Notes: generated by a model not told the origin, from the letters alone. 64,000 bases of DNA from Ananas comosus (GCF_001540865.1 NC_033621.1:9088435-9152434); one strand, 5' to 3'. Shown: positions 26,101 through 35,830, counted from the stretch's first letter. Program-made: numbers and translations.

Positions 26101-29100
26101 TAGAGAAAATTATTTTTTCTTAAAATTTTTATGGAATTTGCAAGATTCATCCATGTTGATTCAACGGGAGTAGGGGTGTAAACGAGCCAAACACGAACGA
26201 GCTAGGGCCGGCTCGTTTAATAAACGAGCTGAACACGAGCTGGCTCGTTAAAGTATCGAGCCGAAAACTTCAGCTCGTGTTCGGCTCGTTAATAAACGAG
26301 CCGAACACGAGCTGGCTCACGAGCTGGCCATTGAACAATAAGTTAAAATGGATTAGATTGAATATATATAAAAAATAAATTTATAAAATTTCATTCATTA
26401 GATTTTGATTTTATAGTTGAAACTTTACATATAAATGAGTCTTTTTATAATTAAGCTCGCCTTTATATTTTTATTTTGCTAAAAATTAAATAATAAAAAT
26501 ATATTTATATATAAAAATATAAATTAAATAAATTATATAAATATAAAATATATGTATTCGAGCTGTTATCGAACCGAACACGAGCGAGCTGACCCAGCTT
26601 GTGTTCGGCTTGTTTACTAAACGAGCGATTCGATCTCGCAGCTTCATTTCGAGCCGAACACGAGCTGGCTCGCGAACAGCGAGCTGGATTGCCACCCCTA
26701 AACGAGAGACTGTATAATGACTAGATTAACTAGAATAACGCTACAGTTGCTCTTTGTTTCTTTTAATTTTGAATCTTTTAAAAATATTTATTAAATATTT
26801 GAAGAAAAAATTATTTTTTATTAAAATTTTTAAGAAAAATTGTGAGATCTATCCATAAAAATTTAACAATAAATCGTATTAGGAATAATTAAGCAAATTT
26901 AAGTATCAATTGATTCAATATAGTTTTTATTTTATTAGTATTTTCCATCTTTTAAATCAAAAATAGAATTTTCAAAGTAAAAATTTTTGTCGTAAATCTC
27001 ATACCTAATGCTAGATTTATCTGAAATAATTACAAATCGGACTACATAATGACTTAATCAAGTAGATCTATTTTTAAGTTTTTGTAAACTATAAATTAAA
27101 ATTTGCATAATTTCACATTTCTTCAAAATAGGAACTTTACAAGTTAGAAATATTCAAAATGTATGGAAAAAAATTTAAATTTGTAAATTTTTTTTACTTA
27201 CCTAATAAGTATCTTCGATTTGTTATTTCTTCGCCTTTTCTTTTAAGATCGAAGTGATCAAAGTAGAAAAAAAGTAGAAATAGAAGGGATTGAAAGAAGA
27301 AATTAGAGAAAAAATTATAATAAGAGGAGGAAAAAATAGAAAGAAAAAAAAAGAGAGGACGAGATAGTGAGAAGAAAAAGGAGAGATTGAAAGAGCAAGT
27401 TGAGGAGAAGAAAAGGTAGAAGAGAATGAGAGGGGTGTGTGGGGCAAAAAGAAAAAAAAAATCCAAAAGTAGGCCCCCGGGGGGGGGCTAAATCTCAAGG
27501 GCACGCAGCGGCACTGTGCCTTGATACCCTTTGGGTATCGTATTGTCTTGTGCGATACCAAAAGGATATCATGGCACGAAGGGTTACCGTGCCGCTTAAT
27601 TGGGGGCAGTACGTATTGGCACCGGGAGGTACTTAAAACCTTTTATTCAACTGATGGTCTTGTTTTCTGAACATACCTTCTTTGAAACAGGCTCTATCTG
27701 GTCGTTCTTTGACGAGCAAAGAGGAGTATAATGATAGTGCAACTGCTGATTCTGCTGGTTTCCAAGATCAGGTTTTGAGATTTTTTTTTTCTTAATGCTT
27801 GAATTTGTTGTATGGGACTATGGTTTTTACTGGATAATCTACACATGCATTTTCTGAAAGAAACATGCATCAATCATTATAATAGGAAGCAAACTGTATT
27901 TGAACTCTGTATTGAAGTCACTCCGATGCCAGCGAACAAAGAAAGTAAATGACTAACCGTTGGCAACTGCATATGGATTCGTTATTTTTGTTTCTTATAC
28001 CTTTACTCTATATGCTTTGGCATCTATCCTTCTAATGTATAATGTAGGCTTGATCAAACGCATCCAGTGAAATCTTCTCTTTCATGATGGGATGGAGCAA
28101 GGATTATGATGCTGTTGACAAGCTGAACATGCGTTGACTTGCCAGCATTTCCTTTTCTTTTCTTTTCTTTTCTTTTCTTTTCTTTTTTTTTTCTTTTGGA
28201 AGAGGGCCTACTCTAGTTCAGTTAATGTGTCTAAAATCATTTTAATAGTTAAATATTGTAATTCAAGCCTGTCCGAAGATTCTGAAACAACAATGTCTTG
28301 GCAGCATCATAATTCATAGATGAGACGGGTCCATAGGACAGTAGATTAGATGCTACCTTCAAATCTTTCTTGACCGAAGTAAAATCTAGAGACCATGGCA
28401 CATGAAAGGGCCGTTTTTGGGCTCAGCTACTATTATTGACCATCCAGAGTGCTCTTTAATGATTGAAAAATGATAATTCAGTTGTATGGAGATGGTTTTG
28501 GAAGACTAATACAGTCTTGATCATGTTTATTATGGAAACCACAACTCCAAGGGAATATATAGTTTGATGTGGTCATATTTCAGGTTGCATTGGGAAGAGC
28601 CTTTGCTGAATCAGGCTCATGCCCAAGTTTCAGAATTATATTTGTGTGCAGTTTTTTCATAAAAGGTCTTTAACAAAGATTTGGGAAGAGCCTTTGCTGA
28701 ATCAGGCTCATGACCAAGTTTCAGAATTATATTAGTGTGCAGTTTTTCATAAAAGGTCTTTAACAAAGATGATGAAAGATAAATCTCCTATTGGTTCTTT
28801 TGGTGTCCATTTTGTTACTTTTTCTTTTTAATCATCTTATGCAACATTTAGTAATATTTTGAGCTGCCAAACCTAAGATTTTACTGGTTTGCATGGTAGG
28901 TTGCTATTCTTTTTTCTGAATGGTGTCAGATTTGTGATCATCCTACAACAAATGATGCAACATATAGTCATTACATCTCGCAATTGAATCAAAGCAGTTT
29001 ACTTAAGGGTGATGATATCACGGACCGTTTTTTCCGTATTTTCATGGTTAGTTCTTTTTCATTGTTTTCATTTTTCACTGTCTGTTAATGATGGCTTGCT

Positions 29101-30388
29101 CGCTAATATTCGACTTATTTCAGGAGCTTGCTGTTTCGCATTCCCTAGTGGCTGAGCAAGTCATGACTCCAAGTGTGATATCACTTCATTCGGCTCAACA
29201 GCTCCAACAAGTCTCTTATTTTTCCATTGATTCATATGCAAAGCTTGTTGTCTTAATTTTGAAGGTATCTTGAAGACAAATTATAGTAAAGAACTGAAGA
29301 TACATTCTGTTAAGCATAATCAACAACATCTAAAAGGAAAGATTTAACCTAAATAATATTCGTTTGAGAAGCTTCACATGTTTATCAAGTGAGAAAACTG
29401 TAGAAAATTTGTGTTTGTAGACTCGATAGAACCATTTATGCAAGTGTAGTAGAATATGTGAAGGGACTTACAGAAAAGATCCTCCTGGCTAATTAAAACT
29501 TTCATATGTTAAAAATGGAATAATAAAAAAAATCAGCTCATAAAATCTGTTTCGCCAGAAACTTGTTAACAGTTTCTAGAGGATTGATGTCTGGTTGTAG
29601 TAGCTCTTAGAATCTGTTAGTTCTTGTGCTTTTTCATATTTGATTTATGCATATTTGATTCATGATTTAGTCCTTTGCTTATCCCATAATTGTGGAGAAA
29701 TGCTTGTTATATGATGTTTTGATCATTGCACTGTAGCTGTTATGGAACTCAAGTACTGTGTTTATTTTGTATAAAAGTTTTTATTTATCTAATTTAATGT
29801 TTTTTTCCTTCAGTACTCTTCAGTGGATCAAGGATCAGTGAAAGCTATTCTTCTTCCAAAGGTTCACTGATGGTTTAGTTTGTTTCTTATCTCATTTTTG
29901 TGCATGGCTGCATTATATTTTTATTCTTCTGCTTCATGTGCAGATTTTGTCGGTAACGGTGAGAGTCATCCAAAAAGATGCAGAAGAAAAGAAACTGTCT
30001 TTCAACCCAAAACCATACTTTCGATTGTTTATTAATTGGCTATTGGACCTTGCTTCTCCAGACCCTCTCCTTGATGGTTCTAACTTTCAGGTTGTATGCT
30101 ATAACTAGAGCCTTCAACTATTCTTGTGTGTTCTAATGTTTCTGACATTGATCAATTATTTCAGGTGTTGACTTCTTTTGCAAATGCTTTCCATGCTTTG
30201 CAACCCTTGAAAGTTCCTGCTTGGAGGTTTGGTCACTTGCCCTTATCATGACTCTTTCACATCCTAACTTGTTTCTTTCTTTCATAGAAACGCTAAGATA
30301 TTTAGGTGTTAGTTTGAATGAATTCTAAGTGCTATTAATTGTTGATATAGTAAGTTTTGTTTTGGGGCTTTTTTTAATATATATAAAT

Positions 30389-30425
<37 letters not shown>

Positions 30426-30878
30426 CGACTAGGCTTCTATCGGTAGTAAACGACTTGGTTTACTATTGATTTGTTTTTGATGATAGAGCTTCCAAATCGA
30501 CGATCGGCACCGTAGAACATGATCTATACCATTTAACTATTTAGAAATCAAATTTCATGCTTTTTTGACATCACTAACCATGATCAAAGGGTCACAAAAT
30601 TTATAATTTTAATGGCCGATATGGTATGTTTGCTTATTTAACGGCGTAGAAAAGTACAAGTCAACTAAATTTTTGTTAGAAATTTTTTTTAACTATTGAA
30701 AATAATATTTAGACTGTACATCTTAAATACAAAAATTGTATTATCACTTTTTGAAGGATATTCATTTTCAGCCATTTAATTTTTTTTTTTCACTTGATGG
30801 ACAAGAAAATAATATTGGAAAAGCATGCATTTTGATTTCTAGATAGTTTAAATGGTCTAGATCATGTTCAACAGTGCC

Positions 30879-30937
<59 letters not shown>

Positions 30938-33900
30938 GGCTTTCTATTAAGGTCTTGACTCTAGTTCGGGCATCTGTGCCAATTAATATGATTTTTGTGT
31001 TCAGTGCTTTTGTGGTATCCTGCCATATATTAGGATATTTTAGTTCCTACTGTGTTTCTTACAGATAATAAAGTTTGTGCGAGCTGCCTTTTCTTCTTTG
31101 GTATTTGATCAGAACAAAATTTTGTGTTACCAGATGCAATAGTTGACCTACTCGAATCTTAGATTTCATTGTATATTACTTTAAATATCCTACTTATTAT
31201 TTTTACAACGTATTAGGAGGAATTGCTTGTCTTGGGAAAGACGAAAGATTTCATCATGCTATTATAAAGCGTGATTGCTGAACAATAGCTATTACTTGCA
31301 ACAACTGCCCTACTCTATGTTAAGTTTTTCTGTTTTTTGTCCACATCTCATGCTTTTGTATCTGATTAAAACTCTTTCAGCTTTGCATGGCTCGAGTTGG
31401 TGAGCCACAGAAGCTTTATGCCTAAACTGCTGATGTGCAATTCTCCGAAGGGCTGGCCGTTTTTCCAACGCTTGCTAGTTGATTTGTTCAAATTCCTGGA
31501 ACCTTATTTGAGGAATGCTGAGCTCGGAGAGCCGGTTTGCTTTCTTACTTTTTTTTTTTTTTTTTTCTTTCTTATCTTTTTGGTAACATTCTGTGTTTCC
31601 CTCCTTTTTTTATGGTTGCTTTCTATTCTGTGCCCTATTTGCTCCCAGGTTCACGTTTTGTACAAAGGCACTTTGAGGGTTCTGCTTGTGCTACTACATG
31701 ACTTTCCCGAATTTCTTTGCGACTATCATTTCAGTTTTTGCGATGTGATCCCCTCCACTTGCATCCAGATGCGCAATGTAATTCTTAGTGCGTTTCCCCG
31801 AAATATGAGGCTCCCTGATCCATCTACTCCTAATTTGAAGGTGATTGTGGCATGACATTATTGTTGCACTTTGTTGCATCAAAAATACTAGAATATTGAT
31901 ATAAGCAATTAAATATCTTGTCTTCTATTAAATCAGATTGATTTGCTGGCTGAAATCACCCAATCCCCGAGGATTCTATCTGATGTTGATGGCGCTCTTA
32001 AGGCTAAACAGATCAAGACTGAGATCGATGATTATCTCAAGGTAAGTAGGGTTTGATTACTATGCTTTGTGGCATTTTGTCTTAGGATTATTAAGTAAAA
32101 CATTATATTCACTCTCTTTGCTAAGAATTAACCCCTTTTTTGTGACATCCCTAGGATTTAGAATAGAATATATGAGATATAATAGGGCTAAACCTCTTAA
32201 CCCGGCTAGGGCGTGCTACAACTAGAGCAGTTCTAGAATGGGTGACCTTTGGGAAGTGGGGTATCACAATCGGTATTAGAGTCAATTACCAGATTCTCAG
32301 TTGAGCCAGGGTCATACAACGGGTAGAGTACGGCTCCTCGGCTAACGACCGTTAAGGTCGGTTAAGGATAGCGAGATGAGTCTCACATCGCCTGGTGCTT
32401 GTGAGTGTGCTTGAGCCTGGCGAGAATGCCAAGGCTTAAAGGAGAGTAGAATGTGGCACCCTAGGATTTAGAATAGTCCTATAAATGAGATATAATAGGG
32501 CTAAAAATCTCTTAACCTGGCTTATAGCATTTTGTTGGGTGTCTAGGCCCAAAGGTTAAAGAGAGTTAAGTGAGCGTACTAGGGCTAGAATAGTTCCAGG
32601 ATGGGTGAACTCCGGGGAAGCGGTGCATCACAGTTGGTATTAGAGCTAATCACCAGCTGGAAGTATGAGATAAGTCTTAGTTGAGTCAGGGTCATACAGT
32701 GGGTAAAGCGTGGCTCCTCGGCTGACGACCGTTGTGGGCGGAGCGCGACTCCTCCATAAGGTCGGCTAAGAATAGCGAGACGAGTCTCACATTACCTGGT
32801 GCATCACTCGGTGCTTGTTAGTGCGCTTGAGCCTGACGAGGATGTCAGGGCTTAAAGGGGAGAGGAATGTGACACCTTGGGATTTGGAAATCTTATATAT
32901 GAGATATAATAGGGCTAAATTGCTTAACCTGACTGATAGCATTTTGGGAGGCGGTTAGGCCCAAAGGTTAAAGAAAGTTAAGCGTGCTAGGGTTAGAATA
33001 GTTTTAGGATGGATGATCTCCCGGGAAGCGGCGCATCACAGTTTTCCAAGCCTGCATAATGTAATCATATGTATTAAGTTCTAGTTCTCTTTAAGTGCAC
33101 ATTGAGTGTCATATTTACTCCTTGTCCTTGTCGTAATGTAACTACTGCAGACACGGCCAGAAGGATCTCCCTTTTTAACTGAGCTAAAACAGAGAGTACT
33201 GCTTCCGCAGAGTGAGGCAAACGTAGCAGGAACTCGGTACAACATTCCTCTGATCAATTCTCTTGTGCTTTATGTAGGCATGCAGGTAAACACTGCAATT
33301 TTATTTTCATTAATTAACTCTTTGGGTAAATATAAAATGCATTTTGACTGCATACTACATAGTCATCTCAGGCGATACAGCAATTACAGAGCAAGTCAAC
33401 TCCTCAACATGTACCTGCTCAACAGATGAGTCATAATCCTCCTATGGATATATTTCTAGTCGGTGCGGCTATGGATATCTTCCAGAGCCTCATAAAGAAC
33501 CTGGACACCGAAGGCCGCTATCTTTTCCTTAATGCAGTTGCGAACCAACTGCGATACCCGAATAACCATACGCATTACTTTTCGTTCGTCCTTCTGTACT
33601 TATTTGCAGAGGCGAGCCAGGTGAGCTTTTAGCATGTCACTTTCTAGTTTTGCTGCCATTCTATGACAACTTTGTGTCTGCAAGTTTGATCGTAGTTTTC
33701 TCCGTGCTCTTCGTTTTCCATCGTGTTGAGTTTCTGATATTTTCTTTCTATTTGCATCTTTCTATTTGCATGGTTTTAAATGAGGCAAATACAGACTTGA
33801 GCCTCGTGTTCTTCTTTTCTTTGTTTTCACTAATGTACTCGAATCAACACGAATGAGCTGCTGCAACTTTGATTTAAAGAGAGTATTATATGTCAAAAGT

Positions 33901-34426
33901 ACTTTTTGAGGTGTGGGAAAAGACAACTGGGCTGACGTATCAGAATGGAAATTTAGTAGGATAAAAGTAATAACAAATAACTCTTGAGTTATTTTGGAGA
34001 ACTGATGTTGAATTGGTGAATAAACTAATACTGTGTGGACTTCGTTTATACATATGTTGAGAGGCTTGTTTTTTGTTTGATTGTAGGAAATCATCCAGGA
34101 GCAGATAACAAGAGTGCTCTTAGAACGCTTAATAGTAAACCGCCCTCATCCGTGGGGGCTCCTTATAACCTTCATTGAGCTTATCAAGGTATTTCACTAA
34201 TTTTTTCGTAGTTATTGCTTGTCACCTTGTATCTCTTGCTAAGTTGTCCTAAGGCAAGAATCCTATTGCGATGTAGAATCCACGCTACAACTTCTGGAAC
34301 CGGTCATTTACTCGGTGTGCACCAGAGATTGAGAAGTTATTTGAATCAGTGTCAAGGTCGTGTGGTGGTCCTAAGGCTGTGGATGATGGAATTCTCTCTA
34401 GCAGCGTGTCAGATGGCAATCACTGA
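8196..34426 (+). CDS. NOT1: CCR4-NOT transcription complex subunit 1 (NOT1/CNOT1), 51 coding exons
   Basis: This is the scaffold of the CCR4-NOT complex, which binds the CAF1-CCR4 deadenylases, CNOT9 and NOT2/NOT3 modules and drives poly(A) shortening and translational repression of mRNA in the cytoplasm. The protein starts [18 protein letters not shown], the conserved start of plant NOT1, and ends after [18 protein letters not shown] and a short acidic tail (TGA 34424-34426). I joined 51 exons; all 50 introns are GT–AG, phases agree at every junction, and the total is 7359 nt or 2452 residues, a normal plant length. Domains in order: HEAT-like N-terminus (1-615), TTP-binding-type (about 616-842), MIF4G (about 950-1190), DUF3819 (about 1341-1520), Not1 C-terminal (about 1910-2452). 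Exon coordinates are in the block entries below. No frameshift or stop was found, so it looks functional despite TE-filled introns. Start choice: the first ATG after the leader, in 'gtcgccatgatc'. Confidence 0.95.
13081..15501 (+). other. NOT1: NOT1 exons 11-14: TTP-binding-type HEAT domain (residues 616-842)
   Basis: Exons: 13081-13325, 14430-14533, 15097-15191, 15265-15501. Encoded landmarks are [57 protein letters not shown] and [20 protein letters not shown], matching the conserved CNOT1 segment that in animals binds tristetraprolin-like RNA-binding proteins. Plant partners are not known to me from sequence. Intron 11 (13326-14429) is 1.1 kb with a long poly-T near 14127-14158. Confidence 0.9.
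16089..17126 (+). other. NOT1: NOT1 exons 15-16: Ser/Gln-rich linker (residues 843-949)
   Basis: Exons: 16089-16301 and 17018-17126. The encoded linker includes [20 protein letters not shown], a plant NOT1 signature segment, followed by Ser/Pro-rich sequence with little expected fold. The intron between them (16302-17017) contains the hAT-like insertion 16347-16891. Confidence 0.85.
16347..16891. mobile_element. Non-autonomous hAT-like element in NOT1 intron 15
   Basis: Ends are 'cagtgtttgaaaa' and 'ttttcaaacattg', an imperfect terminal inverted repeat, flanked by a perfect 8-bp duplication ctcgtggt at 16339-16346 and 16892-16899. Eight-base duplications and CA...TG ends are hAT hallmarks. 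Subterminal sequence is rich in 'gcgcc' motifs on both sides ('gcgcctaggcgc' left, 'ttgcgcctaggc' right), and the centre is AT-rich. No transposase frame. The perfect duplication suggests fairly recent insertion. Confidence 0.85.
17313..18678 (+). other. NOT1: NOT1 exons 17-22: MIF4G (CAF1-binding) domain (residues about 950-1175)
   Basis: Exons: 17313-17410, 17542-17687, 17782-17890, 17966-18112, 18425-18472, 18550-18678. Landmarks: [60 protein letters not shown], and [20 protein letters not shown] near the end. This is the best conserved part of NOT1 and in known structures holds the CAF1/POP2 deadenylase. The exons are compact with short introns and no transposon. Confidence 0.93.
18777..19460 (+). 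other. NOT1: NOT1 exons 23-25: connector with Ser-Pro repeat (residues about 1176-1340)
   Basis: Exons: 18777-19013, 19100-19273, 19375-19460. The first residues ([15 protein letters not shown]) finish the MIF4G region; the rest is a variable linker. Exon 24 carries a run of alternating Ser and Pro coded by a (CCATCC)n-like tandem repeat at about 19208-19259. Length here is likely to vary between alleles or species. Confidence 0.88.
19546..22464 (+). other. NOT1: NOT1 exons 26-29: DUF3819 / CNOT9-binding domain (residues about 1341-1520)
   Basis: Exons: 19546-19651, 19777-19872, 20038-20190, 22282-22464. Landmarks: [59 protein letters not shown] and [20 protein letters not shown]. The animal equivalent binds CNOT9 (RCD1/CAF40). 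Intron 28 (20191-22281, 2.1 kb) is enlarged by an AT-rich insertion. Confidence 0.92.
20693..21902. mobile_element. AT-rich insertion in NOT1 intron 28, possible MITE
   Basis: The left border region begins 'gggcttgtttcgcc' and the right ends 'gggcaaacaaccac', a weak inverted repeat of the GGGC-TTGTTT type. Nearby inner sequences 'agaagtgattttggt' and 'aaaatcacttttggtcc' also form an inverted pair. Between 21120 and 21720 is a long run built of 'aaatttgaaattt' and 'tttaaaatttaaa' words. I found no target duplication, so the borders and class are tentative. Confidence 0.4.
25606..25950. mobile_element. Inner inverted-repeat unit with GCACGG motifs
   Basis: Left 'tagcaaggattaaagtg' (25606-25622) pairs with right 'cacttaaatccttgcta' (25934-25950). 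The same 'aaggattaaagtgcca' word marks the outer left end at 25395, so this may be a nested related copy or the true right half of a smaller element. It is dense in 'ggcacg' and 'cgtgcc' words; the centre is AT-rich. Non-coding. Confidence 0.5.
26171..26700. mobile_element. Non-autonomous hAT-like element, CGAGCC-rich family, copy 1
   Basis: Starts 'taggggtgtaaacgagcc' and ends 'gctggattgccaccccta', giving a short TAGGGGTG inverted repeat. Flanks aacgggag (26163-26170) and aacgagag (26701-26708) are an 8-base duplication with one mismatch. Both subterminal zones contain many direct and inverted copies of 'gctcgtgttcggctcg', and the 220-bp centre is AT-rich. No coding capacity. It lies inside the intron-38 composite and so is probably younger than it. 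Confidence 0.8.
28146..28197. repeat. (TTTTC)n microsatellite in NOT1 intron 39
   Basis: About seven uninterrupted pentamer units of cttttt/cttttc type, followed by poly-T. Confidence 0.8.
28590..28770 (+). repeat. Tandem duplication (91 and 90 bp) in NOT1 intron 39
   Basis: The unit beginning 'ttgggaagagcctttgctga' and ending 'ggtctttaacaaagat' occurs at 28590-28680 and again directly at 28681-28770, with only a few differences. It is intronic: neither copy has a workable splice pair or joins the NOT1 frame. Confidence 0.85.
30377..30937. mobile_element. MITE with (TA)n(GA)n ends in NOT1 intron 44
   Basis: Left (TA)n then (GA)n pairs with right (CT)n then (TA)n. Further inside, 'gaacatgatctataccattt' (30510-30540 area) pairs with 'aaatggtctagatcatgttc' near 30850-30870, with pairing continuing through 'gaaatcaaatttcatgc' and 'gcatgcattttgatttc'. 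The inverted repeat is therefore some 60 bases plus the microsatellite ends. No coding frame. The family is unidentified. Confidence 0.7.
32141..33040 (+). mobile_element. Cassandra-like TRIM retrotransposon, tandem LTR-int-LTR-int-LTR, in NOT1 intron 47
   Basis: Three related short LTRs (32141-32268, 32452-32632, 32869-33040) start 'tgtgacatcc', 'tgtggcaccc' or 'tgtgacacct' and end in 'atcaca'. After the first two comes a degenerate tRNA-Met primer site ('cggtattagag', 'tggtattagag'); before the second and third lie purine tracts ('ggagagtagaa', 'aaaggggagaggaa'). Internal regions (183 and 236 bp) have no coding capacity. The LTRs end in a copy of the 3' half of 5S rRNA: 'gttaag', 'gctaga', 'ggatgggtga', 'ccgggaagc', 'gcatcac'. 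Short LTR, 5S segment and Met primer site define the Cassandra family. The insertion lies in + orientation, the same as NOT1. Confidence 0.85.
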
Positions 34427-34740
34427 GATATTGGACTGTATATTTCTATTTGATGAACAGAAATTGAAAGAACATTTGTGAGACTTTTGTATGCTGGTTG
34501 TTTTTTTTTCTTCTCTGTTGTATTTATTTGAAGTAAAACTGGAATGGGGCAACAGTCAAACCCTTCTCGTTGTTCGTCTTATCGGAGCACTTCTTATGCC
34601 TGAATTGATTTATAAATGTCCTTCCAAATATTTAGCTTTCGGAACATTTAGAAATGTTCTTTATCGGAGCACTTCTTATGCCGGAGCACTTGTTAGCTAT
34701 GCTCTGGGCTTAGTCATCTATTAAATCGCTACAAATATTT
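34427..34740 (+). other. NOT1: NOT1 3' untranslated region (extent inferred)
   Basis: The sequence after the stop is AT-rich with T-rich runs. I see no canonical AATAAA that would fix the cleavage site. A short duplicated phrase 'atcggagcacttcttatgcc' occurs at about 34577 and 34661. Confidence 0.4.
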
Positions 34741-35499
34741 AGAATTCATTTCATATACCGAACTGATCCATTGAGCGGAATTCGTAGGTTGGATCGATCT
34801 TATAGATTATATACTTTATAGTAATGATCTCAAATTGCCTTTATAATTCTGCAAGGAACAACTATTAGGAACCTTCTAATGCCTGTATTGATTGGATGCC
34901 ACCGAGTTAAAGGTAGGATGCTGCTGTGGTTAAGAAAATTCTTGCTAAAACCCAATTAATGTCGCAAAAAATTCTGACGGAGCTAAGCCCCTTAGAAATA
35001 ATCGTCCGTGGAGATTTAGTGCCGATTTTAATATCCCGACTTGATCGCATTTAATCAGCGGTTCGACCGTGAGACAGCTACTTCTCACGTTAGGATCTAA
35101 TACATTTTCGCTAGACTACTAGTCAGTGCACGTGGTTTTTGGTACAAATATTATTTAGTAAAAACTTTTATATAATTATTTTTTATATGGTTAAACATTT
35201 ATATATCAAAAACATTACTACGTGGTCAAACCTTAAGATTATAGTGGGTTTTTTTTTTACTAACTACGTTACTTTAAATTATTTATAGAGAAAAAAAATT
35301 ATCATTCTGAATTGAACAAAATCTAATATTACCACTTTGTAATGTGACTCATTTAATTTTGCTTAATTTTTACATTTATCCTAATAAGGAAGATAAATTA
35401 TATATTTTCTTAAGAATATCTAATAGATATTGTAATTCTAATATTTTTGTGAGAATCTAGATATTTAAAGGAATTCTAATAATCTATATATATAATTTT
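34741..35499. other. Intergenic, nothing recognised
   Basis: AT-rich DNA beyond NOT1 with no frame, inverted repeat or LTR terminus that I can support. It may include the outer part of the copia-like LTR that follows. Confidence 0.4.
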
Positions 35500-35830
35500 T
35501 TTTAGTCCAGGTTTGACGTGAGAGAGAAAAAATCCTCTTGCTTCTCTTCTCTCTCTACATTTTCTTTGGAATTTTCATTTACATTTTCGGAATTTTGGAG
35601 GGTGGATGATAGTGGGAGACTCTAGCAGCCTTCAACAACGATTTATCCAGCACAGAGATCTCCGCATAATATTCTATCAAAAATCGAAGAGGCTGTAAGA
35701 TGAGTGCGACGATTTGAAAAGTTCTTTTACTGAAACTACTGTAAGTATGATATTTTGCCGATGGTTGCTTTTCTACAATTGGTATCCAATACTTTTTCGA
35801 TGGTTGCCTTTTTACAATTGGTATCAAAGC
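35500..35830 (+). mobile_element. Possible copia-like LTR end with primer-binding site
   Basis: The layout resembles a plant Ty1/copia LTR end: a CT-rich leader near 35535-35565 followed by 'tttacaattggtatcaaagc', where 35819-35830 is close to the tRNA-Met primer site TGGTATCAGAGC. A degenerate copy of the same join ('ctacaattggtatcc') lies 39 bases upstream because 'atggttgc...acaattggtatc' is tandemly doubled (35761 and 35800). I could not place the LTR start, and there is no gag or pol downstream. Confidence 0.4.

Larger units (their letters stand above)
25394..27642. mobile_element. Composite DNA transposon in NOT1 intron 38 (Mutator-like?)
   Basis: The left end 'gaaggattaaagtgcc' and the reverse complement of the right end, 'aaggttttaagtacc', are alike. 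They are flanked by gcattcaac (25385-25393) and ttattcaac (27643-27651), a 9-base duplication with 7 matches, the length typical of Mutator-like elements. Inside lie a smaller inverted-repeat unit (25606-25950) and a hAT-like element (26171-26700), plus a purine-rich stretch at 27270-27440. No transposase frame is visible. It could instead be two adjacent insertions. Confidence 0.5.
22568..27771 (+). other. NOT1: NOT1 exons 30-39: low-complexity linker and pre-C-terminal helical region (residues 1521-1909)
   Basis: Exons: 22568-22803, 22894-23026, 23111-23236, 23887-23931, 24063-24140, 24238-24354, 24676-24802, 25037-25140, 25222-25341, 27691-27771. Exons 30-32 encode a Ser/Thr/Gln-rich linker; exons 33-38 encode conserved helical sequence such as [20 protein letters not shown] and [20 protein letters not shown]; exon 39 is a short polar linker. 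Intron 38 (25342-27690, 2349 bp) is the largest in the gene and is nearly all transposon. Confidence 0.9.
28900..34426 (+). other. NOT1: NOT1 exons 40-51: Not1 C-terminal domain (residues 1910-2452)
   Basis: Exons: 28900-29046, 29124-29264, 29814-29861, 29944-30090, 30165-30226, 31381-31534, 31649-31840, 31937-32041, 33151-33285, 33372-33620, 34087-34188, 34277-34426. This domain binds the NOT2-NOT3 module. Landmarks: [82 protein letters not shown] and the terminal [16 protein letters not shown]. The last exon follows a 'gatgtag' acceptor and stops at 34426. Introns 44 and 47 carry a MITE and the Cassandra-like array. Confidence 0.93.

Noticed and set aside
28584..28680. Extra NOT1 exon
   Set aside because: The 'atttcag' acceptor is present but the sequence does not continue the Not1 protein; the true exon 40 begins at 28900 with [15 protein letters not shown].
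32560..33040. 5S rRNA gene
   Set aside because: Only the 3' half of 5S is present, diverged, and embedded in TRIM LTRs with primer sites and purine tracts; it is a Cassandra-type feature.
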